DNA of 64,000 bases, from the NCBI RefSeq assembly GCF_016107625.1, contig NZ_JABASV010000004.1:186001-250000 (forward strand), read 5' to 3'. Positions 21,291 to 31,650 of the stretch are shown piece after piece. The notes under the pieces were generated by a model. It saw only the letters and a list, made by a program, of their open reading frames with translations. It had not been told where the DNA came from and did not search any database. Positions within the stretch are counted from its first letter, which is position 1. Every line of letters begins with the position of its first letter. Both the position numbers and the translations under genes were made by a program. Source of the stretch: Vreelandella alkaliphila (GTDB lineage Bacteria; Pseudomonadota; Gammaproteobacteria; Pseudomonadales; Halomonadaceae).

Positions 21291-22271
21291 CTAACAATTA
21301 GCTGTTGAAAATGTAAGCACGTCTTCCAGGCGTGCTTTACCCAGCGCCAGCTGAATAAGCCGATCTATGCCCAATGCCACCCCAGCGCTTTCTGGCATTC
21401 CATGGTCTAGCGCTGCTAGCAATTGCTCATCAACATCCACCTCAGGTAAACCTAAACGGCGACGCTCAGCATTATCTTCACTGAAACGCAGCCGCTGCTC
21501 CTCAGCATCAATCAGCTCATCATAGCCATTCGCCAGTTCAACACCATTGAGATAAAGCTCAAAGCGAGAAGCGACCCACTCACCATCTGCGTCTTGATGG
21601 CGGCGCGCCAAGGCCGCTTGGCTGGCAGGATAATCCAACACAACACTCAGTTCGTTTTGGCCAAGCGTTGGTTCAATTACCATGCTCATTAACAGGTCGA
21701 GACAAGTATCGCGACTCTCTTCTGTTAGCGCATTTGCCGACATCTGGCCACGCTCTGCAGCCAAAGTACGCAATGTCTCAATAGACGTCGTGAAGGGGTC
21801 TACCGCTAAGTAGGTATGAAACAGCTCACGGTAACGATAGTGCACCACAGGGCCTGCAAAACTCGGCAGCACGTTAGCAACCAGCGTGGTCGTCTCATCA
21901 ATCAGCTGTGCCAGGGTAAACCCTGGGCGGTACCACTCAAGCATAGTGAATTCAATATTATGGCGGCTGCCAATTTCACCATCACGAAAACTTTTAGCTA
22001 GTTGAAATATCGACCCACTACCTGCGGCCAGCAGGCGCTTCATATGAAACTCGGGCGACGTTTGTAGCCATAGCCTACGCTGGCCTTTATCCGTACGCGC
22101 CAAGCTAGCGAGCGAGACTAAGTGCACATCGGTGCTGCCACCCTGCCCCAGTATCGGTGTTTCCACCTCCAGCACACCCCGCTCAGCGAAAAATGCACGC
22201 ACCCCAGCGAGTAAGCGCGCACGCTCGCGCAACGTTTCGATACTTGCCGTTGGCTGCCAGCTAGCCGTCAT
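21291..22271 (-). CDS. epmA: Elongation factor P--(R)-beta-lysine ligase
   Basis: Lysyl-tRNA-synthetase-like enzyme that attaches (R)-beta-lysine to Lys34 of EF-P. 326 aa (E. coli 325). Class II catalytic core without the tRNA-binding domain: motif 2 TSPEFHMKRLLAAG (about 82-95), FRDGEIGSRHNIEFTMLEW, and motif 3 GVALGIDRL near the end. GGAGGGG precedes the ATG. It is on the same strand directly downstream of efp, with epmB divergent beyond, so the whole modification pathway is in one 3-kb stretch. Confidence 0.96.
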   Translation of the reverse strand: MTASWQPTASIETLRERARLLAGVRAFFAERGVLEVETPILGQGGSTDVHLVSLASLARTDKGQRRLWLQTSPEFHMKRLLAAGSGSIFQLAKSFRDGEIGSRHNIEFTMLEWYRPGFTLAQLIDETTTLVANVLPSFAGPVVHYRYRELFHTYLAVDPFTTSIETLRTLAAERGQMSANALTEESRDTCLDLLMSMVIEPTLGQNELSVVLDYPASQAALARRHQDADGEWVASRFELYLNGVELANGYDELIDAEEQRLRFSEDNAERRRLGLPEVDVDEQLLAALDHGMPESAGVALGIDRLIQLALGKARLEDVLTFSTANC

Positions 22272-22289
22272 TTACGTCCCCTCCAATGC

Positions 22290-22324
22290 TATAAAGCCAC
22301 GCATGGTCATCACGTGGCTTTATA
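22290..22324 (-). terminator. Long inverted repeat downstream of efp
   Basis: A perfect 12-bp inverted repeat (TATAAAGCCACG / CGTGGCTTTATA) with an 11-nt loop sits between efp and epmA. It ends in a short TTTATA rather than a full T run, so it may partly terminate efp transcripts and set the efp:epmA ratio. Confidence 0.5.
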
Positions 22325-22367
22325 AAGTAGATGCTTTCGCGGCTAACTAACTACCGGTCACTCGGCA

Positions 22368-22418
22368 GCGCTTATGTTTGAAAAACACTTATGCTCGAGA
22401 AACACTTATGCTCGAGAA
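22368..22418. repeat. 17-bp tandem repeat covering the efp stop codon
   Basis: Two exact 17-bp units (ACACTTATGCTCGAGAA at 22385-22401 and 22402-22418) follow a degenerate third unit (22368-22384). The inner unit carries the last codons and stop of efp, so the stop region looks duplicated. Confidence 0.8.
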
Positions 22419-22972
22419 ACATAGTCGCCAGAGCGCGTATCAATCTTCAGCACTTCACCCTGGTTGATAAACAACGGTACGCGCACAACCGCACCTGATG
22501 AAAGTGTGGCAGGCTTAGAACCACCCTGGGCAGTGTCACCTTTCAAACCTGGATCCGTCTCAACCACTTCCAGTTCGATGAAGTTGGGTGGAGTAACGGA
22601 AATCGCTTTATCGTTCCAAAGCGTAATAATATAAGGCACCTGCTCCTTGAGCCATTTCTCAGTATCGCCCAACGCTTTCTTTTCAACGGCATACTGCTCA
22701 AAAGAGCCATCCGTCTTCATGAAATACCACATGTCGCCGTCGGTGTAGAGATATTCCATCTCCAAATCCATGACATCGGCACCTTCCAGTGAGTCACCGG
22801 ATTTGAAAGTACGCTCGCCAACACGGCCAGTCATCAGGTTGCGTAGCTTAACGCGGTTAAATGCCTGCCCCTTGCCTGGCTTGACCAGTTCGTTCTCGAC
22901 GATAGAACAAGGATCGCCGTCGAGCATTACTTTCAAACCGCCTTTGAATTCATTGGTAGAATAGTTCGCCAT
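22406..22972 (-). CDS. efp: Translation elongation factor P
   Basis: Relieves ribosome stalling at polyproline. 188 aa, three-domain EF-P. The tip loop reads KPGKGQAF with lysine exactly at position 34, the residue that EpmA/EpmB modify. The C-terminus (GDYVSRA) matches the family. GAGAGG precedes the ATG. Divergent from epmB across a 119-bp gap, with epmA downstream. Confidence 0.97.
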   Translation of the reverse strand: MANYSTNEFKGGLKVMLDGDPCSIVENELVKPGKGQAFNRVKLRNLMTGRVGERTFKSGDSLEGADVMDLEMEYLYTDGDMWYFMKTDGSFEQYAVEKKALGDTEKWLKEQVPYIITLWNDKAISVTPPNFIELEVVETDPGLKGDTAQGGSKPATLSSGAVVRVPLFINQGEVLKIDTRSGDYVSRA

Positions 22973-23091
22973 GATGCCTCTCAGTGTTTTATTTCAGTAA
23001 CATAGTGCGCGAAGCCATGCTTCGCCGTTGATAATGTCGTTGTAAGCGTCGTCTAATAAGTGCGCGCATGATAACCCGAAGGAGGGCTTTT

Positions 23092-24114
23092 TTGCAGGAG
23101 AACATTATTATCGCTGATAAGCGCCCGTCTACCCAGATATACGCGTCATGGCAGCGGCAGCTTTCCCAAGCGATTCGCGACCCAGCCACTTTGTGCAAGC
23201 GCTTAAACTTGGACGACAGCTGGCTACCTGGTGCTGCTACTGGGCACCAGCTGTTTGAGATCTGTGTTCCCGACGCCTATCTTACGCGCATTGCCCCCAA
23301 CGACCCCAATGACCCTCTGCTCCGCCAAGTACTGCCGGTAAGCGATGAAGCCTCAACACCGCAAGGTTACGTCACCGACCCGCTAGAAGAAGCAGAGCAT
23401 CAGCCTGTTAAGGGGCTCATTCATAAGTACGCTGGCCGCGTTCTGTTAATTGCCAGCCCCGCTTGTGCAATCAACTGCCGCTACTGCTTCCGACGCCATT
23501 TTCCCTACAGCGACAACTCCCCTTCCAGAGCGCAGTGGCAGGAAGCACTAGACTACCTGCGCGCCGACACCACCCTTCATGAAGCGATTCTTTCTGGCGG
23601 TGACCCGTTGGCCGCCAACGATCGTCAGCTGGCGTGGCTGGTGGAGCAGCTTGAAAATATTCCGCATCTCAAGCGGCTGCGCATTCATACACGTCTACCC
23701 GTAGTGATCCCCGACCGGGTTGATGATGCCCTTCTTGGCTGGCTAGCGGCGACACGCTTGCAAAAAGTCATGGTACTGCATATTAACCACGCCAATGAGA
23801 TTGACCAAGCGGTCATTGATGCCTGCACACGCTTAAAGCAGGCGGGTGTGACGCTGCTCAACCAAAGCGTGTTACTACGCGGAATTAACGATAGCGTCAG
23901 CACGTTGGCTACCCTGTCCGAACGCCTATTTGAAGCGGGAGTGTTGCCCTACTATTTGCATGTGGTCGACCCCGTACAAGGTGCCGCCCATTTTGACGTC
24001 CCCGATGAGGAAGCCAAAACACTGGTTAAGCAGTTACTTGAACACTTGCCAGGTTTCTTAATGCCACGCTTAGTGCGCGAAGTGCCTGGCAAGACTAGTA
24101 AGACGCCGCTGTAG
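23092..24114 (+). CDS. epmB: EF-P beta-lysylation protein EpmB (lysine 2,3-aminomutase)
   Basis: Radical-SAM enzyme that converts lysine to (R)-beta-lysine for EpmA. 340 aa from a TTG at 23092; an ATG at 23068 is in frame, but the strong AAGGAGGG sits between them, 5 nt before the TTG. The radical-SAM cluster is CAINCRYCFRRHFPY (CxxxCxxC). ILSGGDPL and HTRLPVVIP follow, as in the aminomutase family, and the C-terminus lacks the extended domain of catabolic enzymes. Divergent from efp. Confidence 0.94.
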   Translation: MQENIIIADKRPSTQIYASWQRQLSQAIRDPATLCKRLNLDDSWLPGAATGHQLFEICVPDAYLTRIAPNDPNDPLLRQVLPVSDEASTPQGYVTDPLEEAEHQPVKGLIHKYAGRVLLIASPACAINCRYCFRRHFPYSDNSPSRAQWQEALDYLRADTTLHEAILSGGDPLAANDRQLAWLVEQLENIPHLKRLRIHTRLPVVIPDRVDDALLGWLAATRLQKVMVLHINHANEIDQAVIDACTRLKQAGVTLLNQSVLLRGINDSVSTLATLSERLFEAGVLPYYLHVVDPVQGAAHFDVPDEEAKTLVKQLLEHLPGFLMPRLVREVPGKTSKTPL

Positions 24115-24156
24115 TTCCCATAACCATGCTAGCTGTCATCACCACATTAGCTAACG

Positions 24157-24180
24157 ATAAGGAGGCCAACGCCTCCTTAT
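24157..24180. terminator. Hairpin between convergent epmB and leuA
   Basis: A perfect 10-bp stem (ATAAGGAGGC / GCCTCCTTAT) with loop CAAC. There is no long T run on either strand, so termination efficiency is uncertain, but the position between convergent gene ends fits a shared terminator. Confidence 0.6.
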
Positions 24181-24212
24181 AGGTCTGCTAGAGATCACGT
24201 TCAATCGGGTAT

Positions 24213-25919
24213 TTACCCTAACGTCTCTGCAGTAACATTGGCAGCCGGCGCTTGGGTGGAGTGATGACGGTTAATGGCGCTGAGCACACCTTTCATTGAC
24301 GCGCTGGTGATGCTTTCGTCGGTGCCGACACCAAACACTGCTTTGCCATCAATGCGCACCTCAACATAGGCGATTGCTTCAGCATCGGCCCCTTGTCCGC
24401 GAGAGTGCTCATGGTAATCAATTATTTCCACCTCTTGACCGCTAGCCACCAGCGCTTTCACAAACGCGGCCAAGGGGCCGTTGCCCTCACCGGTTACTGT
24501 TTGGCGCTCACCTCCGCTTTCCAGTATCGCTTCAAGCGCAACTTTTGGGCTTTCTGGTTCAGAGGAAAGGCGATGGCTTATCAGCGCCAGCGGCGAATGC
24601 TGCTCCAGGTACTCATCAGCAAACGCCTGGTAAATCATTTGTGAGGTAATTTCGCGCCCAGTGCGGTCAGCGACTTCTTGCACGACTTGGCTAAACTCAA
24701 TCGACAGCCTACGCGGTAGTTCAATGCCGTGCTCCTGTTCCAGCAGATAGGAAATACCGCCTTTTCCAGACTGACTGTTAACACGAATTACTGCTTCATA
24801 GCTACGCCCCACATCCAGCGGGTCAATAGGTAAATAGGGTACATCCCAAGGCGCCTCGGGATGAGCACGACGATCTGCCATGCCTTTTTTAATCGCATCC
24901 TGATGCGAGCCTGAAAACGCGGTAAATACTAAATCGCCAACGTAGGGATGGCGTGGGTGGACGGGTAACTGATTGCAGTACTCGACCTCGCGCATAATGG
25001 GCGTAATGTTGGAGAAGTCCAGGTTCGGGTGAACGCCTTGAGTATAAAGGTTCATCGCAAGCGTCACGATATCCACGTTACCAGTACGCTCGCCATTGCC
25101 AAACAGCGTACCTTCCACCCGGTCAGCACCGGCCATTAGCGTCAACTCTGCCGCCGCTACGCCAGTACCGCGGTCATTATGAGGGTGTACACTGACAATC
25201 AGCGTGTCGCGCTTTTTAACATGACGACAGAACCACTCAATTTGATCAGCATAGTTATTGGGTGTTGCGACTTCGACGGTGGCCGGTAAGTTAACGATCA
25301 TCTGGTTATCAATGCTAGGCCCGAAGGTATCCATCACCGCTTCGACAATTTCCACCGCAAAGTCCATCTCCGTGGTGGTGAATAGTTCAGGCGAGTACTG
25401 GAAGGTCCAGTGAGTCTCTGGATTAGCGGCCATTAAATCGCGGATTTGCGCCGTTGCATCAACGGCGATCTGCACGCACTCTGTTTTATCTACATTAAAC
25501 ACTACCCGCCGAAACATCGGATCGGTGGCATTGTAGACGTGCACAATGGCGTTTTTAGCGCCTTTAAGGGCTTCGAATGTGCGTTCAATTAAATGCGGAC
25601 GCGCCTGGGTCAGCACTTGAATCGTCACATCATCAGGAATTTTATCTTGCTCAATCAACGAGCGGACAAAGTCGAAGTCAGTTTGTGATGCCGATGGGAA
25701 GCCTACCTCAATCTCTTTAAAACCAACGCTCAGCAGTAGATCGAACAAACGCTGTTTGCGTTCTTGATCCATGGGATCGATTAACGACTGATTGCCATCA
25801 CGCAAATCTACACTGCACCATATAGGAGGCATTTCGATGCGCTGACTAGGCCAACGGCGGTCAGGCAATTCAACGGCCACGAAGGGGCGATATTTTTTAG
25901 AGGGATCGGACAACATCAT
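24213..25919 (-). CDS. leuA: 2-isopropylmalate synthase
   Basis: Condenses acetyl-CoA with 2-oxoisovalerate in the first step of leucine synthesis. 568 aa from the ATG at 25919 with AGGAG 8 nt upstream; the open frame extends into the channel gene but without a ribosome site. TIM-barrel motifs are [10 protein letters not shown] (metal Asp, substrate Arg) and HPHNDRGTG. The C-terminal leucine-feedback domain contains [14 protein letters not shown] (about 504-517). This is the long LeuA type found in actinobacteria and some proteobacteria. Only 16 bp separate it from the channel gene, so no attenuator leader fits here. Confidence 0.94.
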   Translation of the reverse strand: MMLSDPSKKYRPFVAVELPDRRWPSQRIEMPPIWCSVDLRDGNQSLIDPMDQERKQRLFDLLLSVGFKEIEVGFPSASQTDFDFVRSLIEQDKIPDDVTIQVLTQARPHLIERTFEALKGAKNAIVHVYNATDPMFRRVVFNVDKTECVQIAVDATAQIRDLMAANPETHWTFQYSPELFTTTEMDFAVEIVEAVMDTFGPSIDNQMIVNLPATVEVATPNNYADQIEWFCRHVKKRDTLIVSVHPHNDRGTGVAAAELTLMAGADRVEGTLFGNGERTGNVDIVTLAMNLYTQGVHPNLDFSNITPIMREVEYCNQLPVHPRHPYVGDLVFTAFSGSHQDAIKKGMADRRAHPEAPWDVPYLPIDPLDVGRSYEAVIRVNSQSGKGGISYLLEQEHGIELPRRLSIEFSQVVQEVADRTGREITSQMIYQAFADEYLEQHSPLALISHRLSSEPESPKVALEAILESGGERQTVTGEGNGPLAAFVKALVASGQEVEIIDYHEHSRGQGADAEAIAYVEVRIDGKAVFGVGTDESITSASMKGVLSAINRHHSTQAPAANVTAETLG

Positions 25920-25935
25920 GACGTCGCTCCTGTCG

Positions 25936-26820
25936 TTAATCTGTTTTTGGCAACCCTGTATTAGGTTGGTCGGTTTGGTCACTTGAAGTTGATAGAGTGC
26001 CTTTATGGGCCATGGCAGCCTCCATACGATCAAGCTGCGCTTTTAACGTATGCACGTCGCTACGCAGAGCTTGCAATTGAGCTGAGTCGCCTTCGCCGCT
26101 ATCCAACTCCATCTGCGCACTCTCCTTTTGCATAACATCGAGCACGATACCAATCATCATATTGAGGAAAATAAACGCGGTAAGGAATATAAACGTCAAA
26201 TAATAGATCCAACTCCAAGCATAGACCTCTTGGGTGGCATACATAACGTCAGTCCAATCTTCAAACGTAGCGATGCGAAACAGCGTGAGCATCGCTACGG
26301 AAATGTTACCCCATAAAAAGTCGTCAACGTTATGGAATAAAAAGCTACCCAGGGCAGCATAGATATAAAAGATGATAAACATCAGCAGTACGACATAGCC
26401 CATCCGAGGGACCGACTTCACCAACGCTCCCAGCAACATTTGCAGCTCAGGAATCATCGACACCAAGCGCAAAACACGGAAAATTCGCAGCAAGCGTGCC
26501 AGCAGTACCATCTCCGAGTCGTCCATGGGGATCAGGCTAGCGGTCACTATCAGAAAATCGAAAACATTCCAACCTTTCTTAAAAAAGCTGACTAAGTTGC
26601 GCTCGGCTGCCATTCTGATCAAAATCTCAATCAGAAAGAACACGGTTACGGCAATATCAAGATAAAGCAGCCACTGCTCTATTCGGGAGGTTTCCTCATA
26701 GGTTTTCGCGCCTATTACCAGGGCAGAAATCACAATGATGGAAATCACGGCGCCTTCAAACAGCTTGTTTGAGCGCAGCTTTTCGAAGCGGGCTTGCCAG
26801 GTATTGAATGGTTCACTCAT
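25936..26820 (-). CDS. Single-domain voltage-gated cation channel (BacNav-like)
   Basis: 294 aa, six predicted membrane segments, homotetramer expected. S1-S3 lie at about 22-110; S4 has four arginines at three-residue spacing ([13 protein letters not shown], about 118-130); S5 is about 150-170; the pore filter reads TFEDWTD (about 190-196); S6 contains [17 protein letters not shown]-terminal coiled coil (about 248-268) is typical of BacNav proteins. The sodium channels carry TLESWSM in the filter; the extra acids here match engineered calcium-selective variants. Ion selectivity is therefore inferred as Ca2+ rather than Na+. It is probably co-transcribed with leuA. No clear ribosome site. Confidence 0.88.
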   Translation of the reverse strand: MSEPFNTWQARFEKLRSNKLFEGAVISIIVISALVIGAKTYEETSRIEQWLLYLDIAVTVFFLIEILIRMAAERNLVSFFKKGWNVFDFLIVTASLIPMDDSEMVLLARLLRIFRVLRLVSMIPELQMLLGALVKSVPRMGYVVLLMFIIFYIYAALGSFLFHNVDDFLWGNISVAMLTLFRIATFEDWTDVMYATQEVYAWSWIYYLTFIFLTAFIFLNMMIGIVLDVMQKESAQMELDSGEGDSAQLQALRSDVHTLKAQLDRMEAAMAHKGTLSTSSDQTDQPNTGLPKTD

Positions 26821-26850
26821 GGAACAGGGAGTCTCTAAACGGTTAACGGC

Positions 26851-26891
26851 ATCACTTTATACTAAAATCACGTACTTACTATACAAGTGAT
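26851..26891. promoter_or_regulatory. Inverted repeat in the channel/mrp divergent promoter region
   Basis: ATCACTT (26851-26857) and AAGTGAT (26885-26891) flank an AT-rich stretch with two -10-like hexamers, TATACT (26858) and TATACA (26880). The mrp ATG is about 90 bp on and the channel ATG about 30 bp back on the other strand. Regulator unknown. Confidence 0.35.
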
Positions 26892-26978
26892 ATCCTGTTG
26901 TTTCACTTGAAGTATCTCCGCCACCCAGGTAGCTATTGCCACCTTGGTGTTTCACGATTTTTTGCGCTGGATAAGCCC

Positions 26979-29810
26979 ATGACACTGCTGTGGATAGCCT
27001 TACTGCCCCTGTTAGGCGTGCTGGTGCCGGCATTAAATGCCAAACGCGGCCGCACCCTGTGCTCGCTGGCGACAAGCATACTGCCCGCTGTTGCCCTGCT
27101 GCTGACACTGTTGCAGATCCCCGCCCTGTTAAAAGGCGAAGCACTGCGTTTTAACGCGGCATGGATGCCTGAGCTAGGCCTTGAGCTGGCATTTCGTTTA
27201 GATGGCTTGTCGTTGCTGTTTAATCTTTTGATTATTGGCATCGGTCTGCTGATTTTATTGTATGCACATTTTTACCTAGACAAAGATGAGCCATTCGGAC
27301 GTTTTTATGCCTTTCTGATGCTGTTTATGGCATCGATGGTGGGCATTTCGATGTCTGACAACCTCATCTTACTCTGGTTATTCTGGGAACTAACCAGTCT
27401 TTCGTCATTTTTGCTGATTGGCTTTTGGTCGTATCGTAGTGATGCACGTAAAGGTGCCCGCATGGCGCTTACCGTTACCGGCGCTGGCGGCTTGGCCCTA
27501 CTAGCGGGTCTCCTACTGCTGGGTAATATGGCCGGCAGCTATCGAATGGACGATGTACTTAGCAGCGGCGCTGCCATCGTCGCCGATCCTCGCTATCCGC
27601 TGATGCTTGGGCTGGTTCTACTCGGTGCATTTACCAAGTCAGCTCAGTTCCCTTTCCAGTTTTGGCTACCTCATGCCATGGCGGCCCCAACGCCAGTCTC
27701 AGCGTATCTGCACTCTGCCACTATGGTGAAAGCGGGTATTTTTCTGATGGCACGCTTACACCCTGCGATTGCTGGCAGCGAGCTTTGGAGCGTAGTGGTG
27801 CCACTCATAGGTACTATCACGCTACTCTACGGCGCTTGGTTTGCCCTGTTTAAGACTGACCTAAAAGGAATTCTGGCGTTCTCAACCGTCAGCCACCTAG
27901 GCTTGATCACCGTATTATTGGGTATTGGTAGCCCGATGGCGGTGTTAGCAGCCCTGTTTCATATTTTGAATCATGCGGCCTTCAAAGCGGCCCTGTTTAT
28001 GAGTGCAGGAATTATCGACCATGAAACAGGCACCCGAGAACTCAAGCAATTAGGCGGTTTGAAAAAGGCGATGCCTGTTACAGCACTGCTGACCACATTG
28101 GCCGCTGCAGCTATGGCAGGTGTGCCGCTATTTAACGGATTCCTTTCCAAAGAGATGTTCTTTACCGAGACGTTAGCAACCCCGGTGCTAGGTGGGCTTA
28201 GCTGGCTACTCCCTGCGCTGGCAGCGTTAGGAGGCATTCTTTCTGTGGCCTATTCGGTGCGCTTAGTGCATGCGGTATTTTATAAACCTGCAACAGAAGC
28301 AACGCCTAAAGCGCCTCACGAACCTCCTCATTTGATGCGGTTACCAGTGGAAATCCTCGTAGCGCTTTGTGTCTTAGTCGGGCTTTTCCCCGCCTTTTTT
28401 GCCACTGACATTTTACAACTAGCGACCCAAGCCGTATTGGGCGAGCCACTTGATTTCCACTTGGCTATTTGGCACGGCATCAACTTGCCATTGATGATGA
28501 GTGGGCTGGCCTTTGTTGTAGGCATCACACTGTATTGGCGTCATGCGGATCTACGCCGTTTTGTGCAACCATTCCCCAGTATTGATGCGCGTCGCGTCTT
28601 TGAACGCTTTATCGTTACCCTTGGTTATCGTGCCGAACAACTCATCACAAAGCTTGAAGGCAACTCTCTTCAGCGCTATATGGGCTGGCTGCTTTTTGCG
28701 GCATTACTGATGGGTGTCATTGGCTTGGCAAGCATTGACGGATTAACTGGCTCGAAAGGCAATCAGCCAATTGATGGTATTGTTTTATTAGGTGCTGGCA
28801 TGCTGATATTCGGGGGAGTAGCAACGGCGGCTACCCATCGATACCGGTTAATCTCACTACTGATGCTTTCGGTCGTAGGCTTATTCGTTGCCCTCACCTT
28901 TGCACGCTTTTCTGCCCCAGACTTAGCACTGACTCAGCTATCGGTAGAGGTTGTTACCATGATACTGCTGATGTTAGCGCTATTTTTCTTACCCCAAAAA
29001 ACGCCGCGTGAATCGAGCCCTAAGCGCAACGTACGGGATATGTTACTGGCAGGCGCATTAGGCTTAGTGGTGGCTAGCCTTAACTATGCGGTGATGACAC
29101 GTGAGACGCTGTCGATTTCTGAGTTCTTCGTTGAAAACAGTAAACCTGGTGGCGGCGGGTACAACGTCGTCAACGTCATATTGGTCGACTTCCGTGGTTT
29201 CGATACGCTTGGCGAGATTACGGTGCTGGCCATTGCTGGCCTAGCCATCTTTAAACTATTAAACCGACTACGGTTGTTTATCCCACATAGCGATGGCGAA
29301 GGTCGTGTTTGGTCGCCTGATCGCTACCCCGCCATTTTAACGTCGATTTCTATGACGTTACTGCCGCTGGCGCTGCTGGTTTCTGCGTTTATCTTCTTAC
29401 GCGGCCATAACCAACCTGGCGGCGGATTTATCGCCGGCTTGATTACGGCTGTCGCGCTTATCTTGCTGTATATGGCACGCGGCGTTGAGTGGGCACAAGA
29501 GCGCCTAAACTTCCCCTTCCAGCCAGTGGCCGTGGTAGGCGTTGCCATTGCAACACTTACAGGGCTGGGTAGCTGGCTTTTGGGCTATCCGTTCCTGACG
29601 TCATCATTCGGTTATTTTACGCTACCACTGATTGGCACCTTTGAACTGGCTACCGCTCTGCTCTTTGATCTTGGCGTTTATCTAGCGGTTGTAGGTGCAA
29701 CGCTGATGATTCTGGCCAACCTGGGTAAAGTCACCACGCCACACCGCCCCGTCACCGAACCCAAAGCAAGCGATGATTCGAGTACGCCTAATAACAAGGA
29801 GTCCCACTAA
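26979..29810 (+). CDS. mrpA: Mrp Na+/H+ antiporter subunit A fused to subunit B
   Basis: Largest membrane subunit of the multi-subunit Na+(Li+)/H+ antiporter, related to complex I NuoL. 943 aa from the ATG at 26979. Proton-pump core: [32 protein letters not shown] and [13 protein letters not shown]. The C-terminal third, from about residue 785 ([31 protein letters not shown]), is the MrpB domain, so A and B are one polypeptide. That places the locus in the six-gene class of operons. More than 20 membrane helices are expected. The stop overlaps mrpC (TAATG). Confidence 0.95.
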   Translation: MTLLWIALLPLLGVLVPALNAKRGRTLCSLATSILPAVALLLTLLQIPALLKGEALRFNAAWMPELGLELAFRLDGLSLLFNLLIIGIGLLILLYAHFYLDKDEPFGRFYAFLMLFMASMVGISMSDNLILLWLFWELTSLSSFLLIGFWSYRSDARKGARMALTVTGAGGLALLAGLLLLGNMAGSYRMDDVLSSGAAIVADPRYPLMLGLVLLGAFTKSAQFPFQFWLPHAMAAPTPVSAYLHSATMVKAGIFLMARLHPAIAGSELWSVVVPLIGTITLLYGAWFALFKTDLKGILAFSTVSHLGLITVLLGIGSPMAVLAALFHILNHAAFKAALFMSAGIIDHETGTRELKQLGGLKKAMPVTALLTTLAAAAMAGVPLFNGFLSKEMFFTETLATPVLGGLSWLLPALAALGGILSVAYSVRLVHAVFYKPATEATPKAPHEPPHLMRLPVEILVALCVLVGLFPAFFATDILQLATQAVLGEPLDFHLAIWHGINLPLMMSGLAFVVGITLYWRHADLRRFVQPFPSIDARRVFERFIVTLGYRAEQLITKLEGNSLQRYMGWLLFAALLMGVIGLASIDGLTGSKGNQPIDGIVLLGAGMLIFGGVATAATHRYRLISLLMLSVVGLFVALTFARFSAPDLALTQLSVEVVTMILLMLALFFLPQKTPRESSPKRNVRDMLLAGALGLVVASLNYAVMTRETLSISEFFVENSKPGGGGYNVVNVILVDFRGFDTLGEITVLAIAGLAIFKLLNRLRLFIPHSDGEGRVWSPDRYPAILTSISMTLLPLALLVSAFIFLRGHNQPGGGFIAGLITAVALILLYMARGVEWAQERLNFPFQPVAVVGVAIATLTGLGSWLLGYPFLTSSFGYFTLPLIGTFELATALLFDLGVYLAVVGATLMILANLGKVTTPHRPVTEPKASDDSSTPNNKESH

Positions 29811-30142
29811 TGGAAATGCTCTATGCCATTACAACGGGCATATTAACTGCGTGCGGACTCTATCTAACACTGCGCGGGCGTACGTTCCCCGTTGTGGTTG
29901 GTCTGACGCTGCTCTCCTACGCGGTCAACCTATTTTTGTTTTCCATGGGAGGCTTAACCACGGATGGCGCTGCTCTGGTAAATGAAGGCACGAACATTGC
30001 TGACCCGCTGCCCCAGGCACTGGTATTAACAGCGATCGTGATTGGTTTTGCGATGACCGCCTTTGTGGTCATCCTGGCCATGCGTGCACGCAGCGAAGTA
30101 GGTAACGACCATGTCGACGGCAAAAAGGAAGACCACGAATGA
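29810..30142 (+). CDS. mrpC: Mrp antiporter subunit C
   Basis: NuoK-like membrane subunit of the Mrp complex. 110 aa with three predicted helices (about 3-22, 27-47, 70-95), including GLTLLSYAVNLFLFSMG and the conserved PLPQALVLTAIVIGFA. It overlaps mrpA by one base and mrpD by four (ATGA), so translation is coupled along the operon. Confidence 0.95.
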   Translation: MEMLYAITTGILTACGLYLTLRGRTFPVVVGLTLLSYAVNLFLFSMGGLTTDGAALVNEGTNIADPLPQALVLTAIVIGFAMTAFVVILAMRARSEVGNDHVDGKKEDHE

Positions 30143-31650
30143 TCCAGCATCTGATTGTTTTCCCCGTGGTGCTACCGTTAGTCGCGGGTATTTTGTTGCT
30201 TTATCAACGCCAGGGCTTAGTGCGCTATAAGCGCACCGTCAGCGTTGTCGCCTCGATACTTCTGCTATTCGTCTCAATAGCACTGGTCAACCAAGCGGCG
30301 AGTGGTGACATTACTTACTACGCTCTGGGCGACTGGCAGCCACCGTTCGGCGTGGTGCTAGTGTTGGATCGCTTGTCGGCATTGATGGTGTTAGTCACCT
30401 CTATTTTAGCGGTCGGCGCGGTCATTTTTGCCTGCGGCGGCGACGACGAAAAAGGCAGCAACTTCCACGGTCTATTTCAATGGCAATTGCTAGGCATTAA
30501 CGGGGCCTTTTTAACCGGTGACCTGTTTAACCTCTTCGTATTTTTCGAAGTGTTACTCCTGGCCTCTTACGCATTACTGCTGCACGGTGGCGGTAAAGCA
30601 CGTATCCAAGCCAGCGTTCACTATGTCGTGCTTAACTTAGCGGGCTCCTCACTGTTCCTGATCGCTGTGGGCATTTTATATGGTGCAACGGGCACGCTGA
30701 ACATGGCTGATATGGCACACAAGCTGTCCAATCTACCCGCTGAGCGCGAAGGCTTAGTCACCGCAGGGGCATTGATGCTGCTGGTAGTTTTCGGTTTAAA
30801 AGCGGCTATTTTGCCTCTCTACTTTTGGCTCCCCCGCGCTTATGCAGCAGCTCCCGCGCCAGTGGCAGCGTTATTCGCCATTATGACAAAGGTGGGGATT
30901 TACGCGATTTTGCGCGTTTATTCGCTGATATTCAGCGATCAGGCAGGTGGTCTAGTCGCACTGGAACAGCCCTGGGTATGGTGGTTAGCGCTAGCAACGC
31001 TAGCCGCAGCGGGTGTTGGCGTTATCGCCGCACGTGATTTACGCCTACTGATAGCGTATCTGGTGCTTATTTCGGTAGGCACGCTACTGGCTGGCATTGG
31101 CATGCGTTCTCCTGCCGCGACATCAGCACTTCTCTATTATCTCATTCACACCACGCTGATTACCGGCGGACTTTTCCTGCTAGCGGAGATGATTGGCCTA
31201 CAGCGGGGTAAACCCGGCACGCGTATCGTTAAAGGCCGACCATTGGTGCAAGGAAATGCACTAGCGCTTACCTTTTTTATCGGTGCCATTGCCGTGGCCG
31301 GGTTACCGCCACTATCCGGCGCGTTAGGGAAGGCACTCATGCTTAACGCCGCCGAAGGTGGTGAGCGCCTGTGGCTTTGGCCGCTATTACTATTAACGAG
31401 CCTTGCGTCGTTAATTGCCCTTTCTCGCGCAGGCTCTACGCTGTTTTGGCGCAGCCACCGTGGCAGCCCAAGCGGCAGCAACCTCTCTCGCTACCAATGG
31501 ATTGGCATGCTGTGGCTACTTAGCGCGGCACCACTAATGGTCGCCTTTGCAGGGCCCGTGAGTAGCTATACCCAGGCCACGGGAGAGCAGTTGGCCAACC
31601 CGCAGCTGTTGATTAATTCGCTTCTGCCTGATGCTGGAGACGCTCAATGA
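30139..31650 (+). CDS. mrpD: Mrp antiporter subunit D
   Basis: NuoM/NuoN-like antiporter subunit, 503 aa, about 14 helices. Conserved features: LFNLFVFFEVLLLASYALL (the helix with the essential glutamate), VFGLKAAILPLYFWLPRAY (lysine and the PLYFWLP signature, about 219-237) and APAPVAALFAIMTKVGIYA. It starts on the mrpC stop (ATGA) and ends on the mrpE start in the same way. Confidence 0.95.
   Translation: MIQHLIVFPVVLPLVAGILLLYQRQGLVRYKRTVSVVASILLLFVSIALVNQAASGDITYYALGDWQPPFGVVLVLDRLSALMVLVTSILAVGAVIFACGGDDEKGSNFHGLFQWQLLGINGAFLTGDLFNLFVFFEVLLLASYALLLHGGGKARIQASVHYVVLNLAGSSLFLIAVGILYGATGTLNMADMAHKLSNLPAEREGLVTAGALMLLVVFGLKAAILPLYFWLPRAYAAAPAPVAALFAIMTKVGIYAILRVYSLIFSDQAGGLVALEQPWVWWLALATLAAAGVGVIAARDLRLLIAYLVLISVGTLLAGIGMRSPAATSALLYYLIHTTLITGGLFLLAEMIGLQRGKPGTRIVKGRPLVQGNALALTFFIGAIAVAGLPPLSGALGKALMLNAAEGGERLWLWPLLLLTSLASLIALSRAGSTLFWRSHRGSPSGSNLSRYQWIGMLWLLSAAPLMVAFAGPVSSYTQATGEQLANPQLLINSLLPDAGDAQ

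Noticed and set aside
21291..22271. Second lysyl-tRNA synthetase
   Set aside because: It lacks the N-terminal anticodon-binding domain and sits with efp and epmB, so EpmA is the better call.
25920..25935. Leucine attenuator leader peptide before leuA
   Set aside because: The 16-bp gap behind the channel gene holds only the ribosome site.
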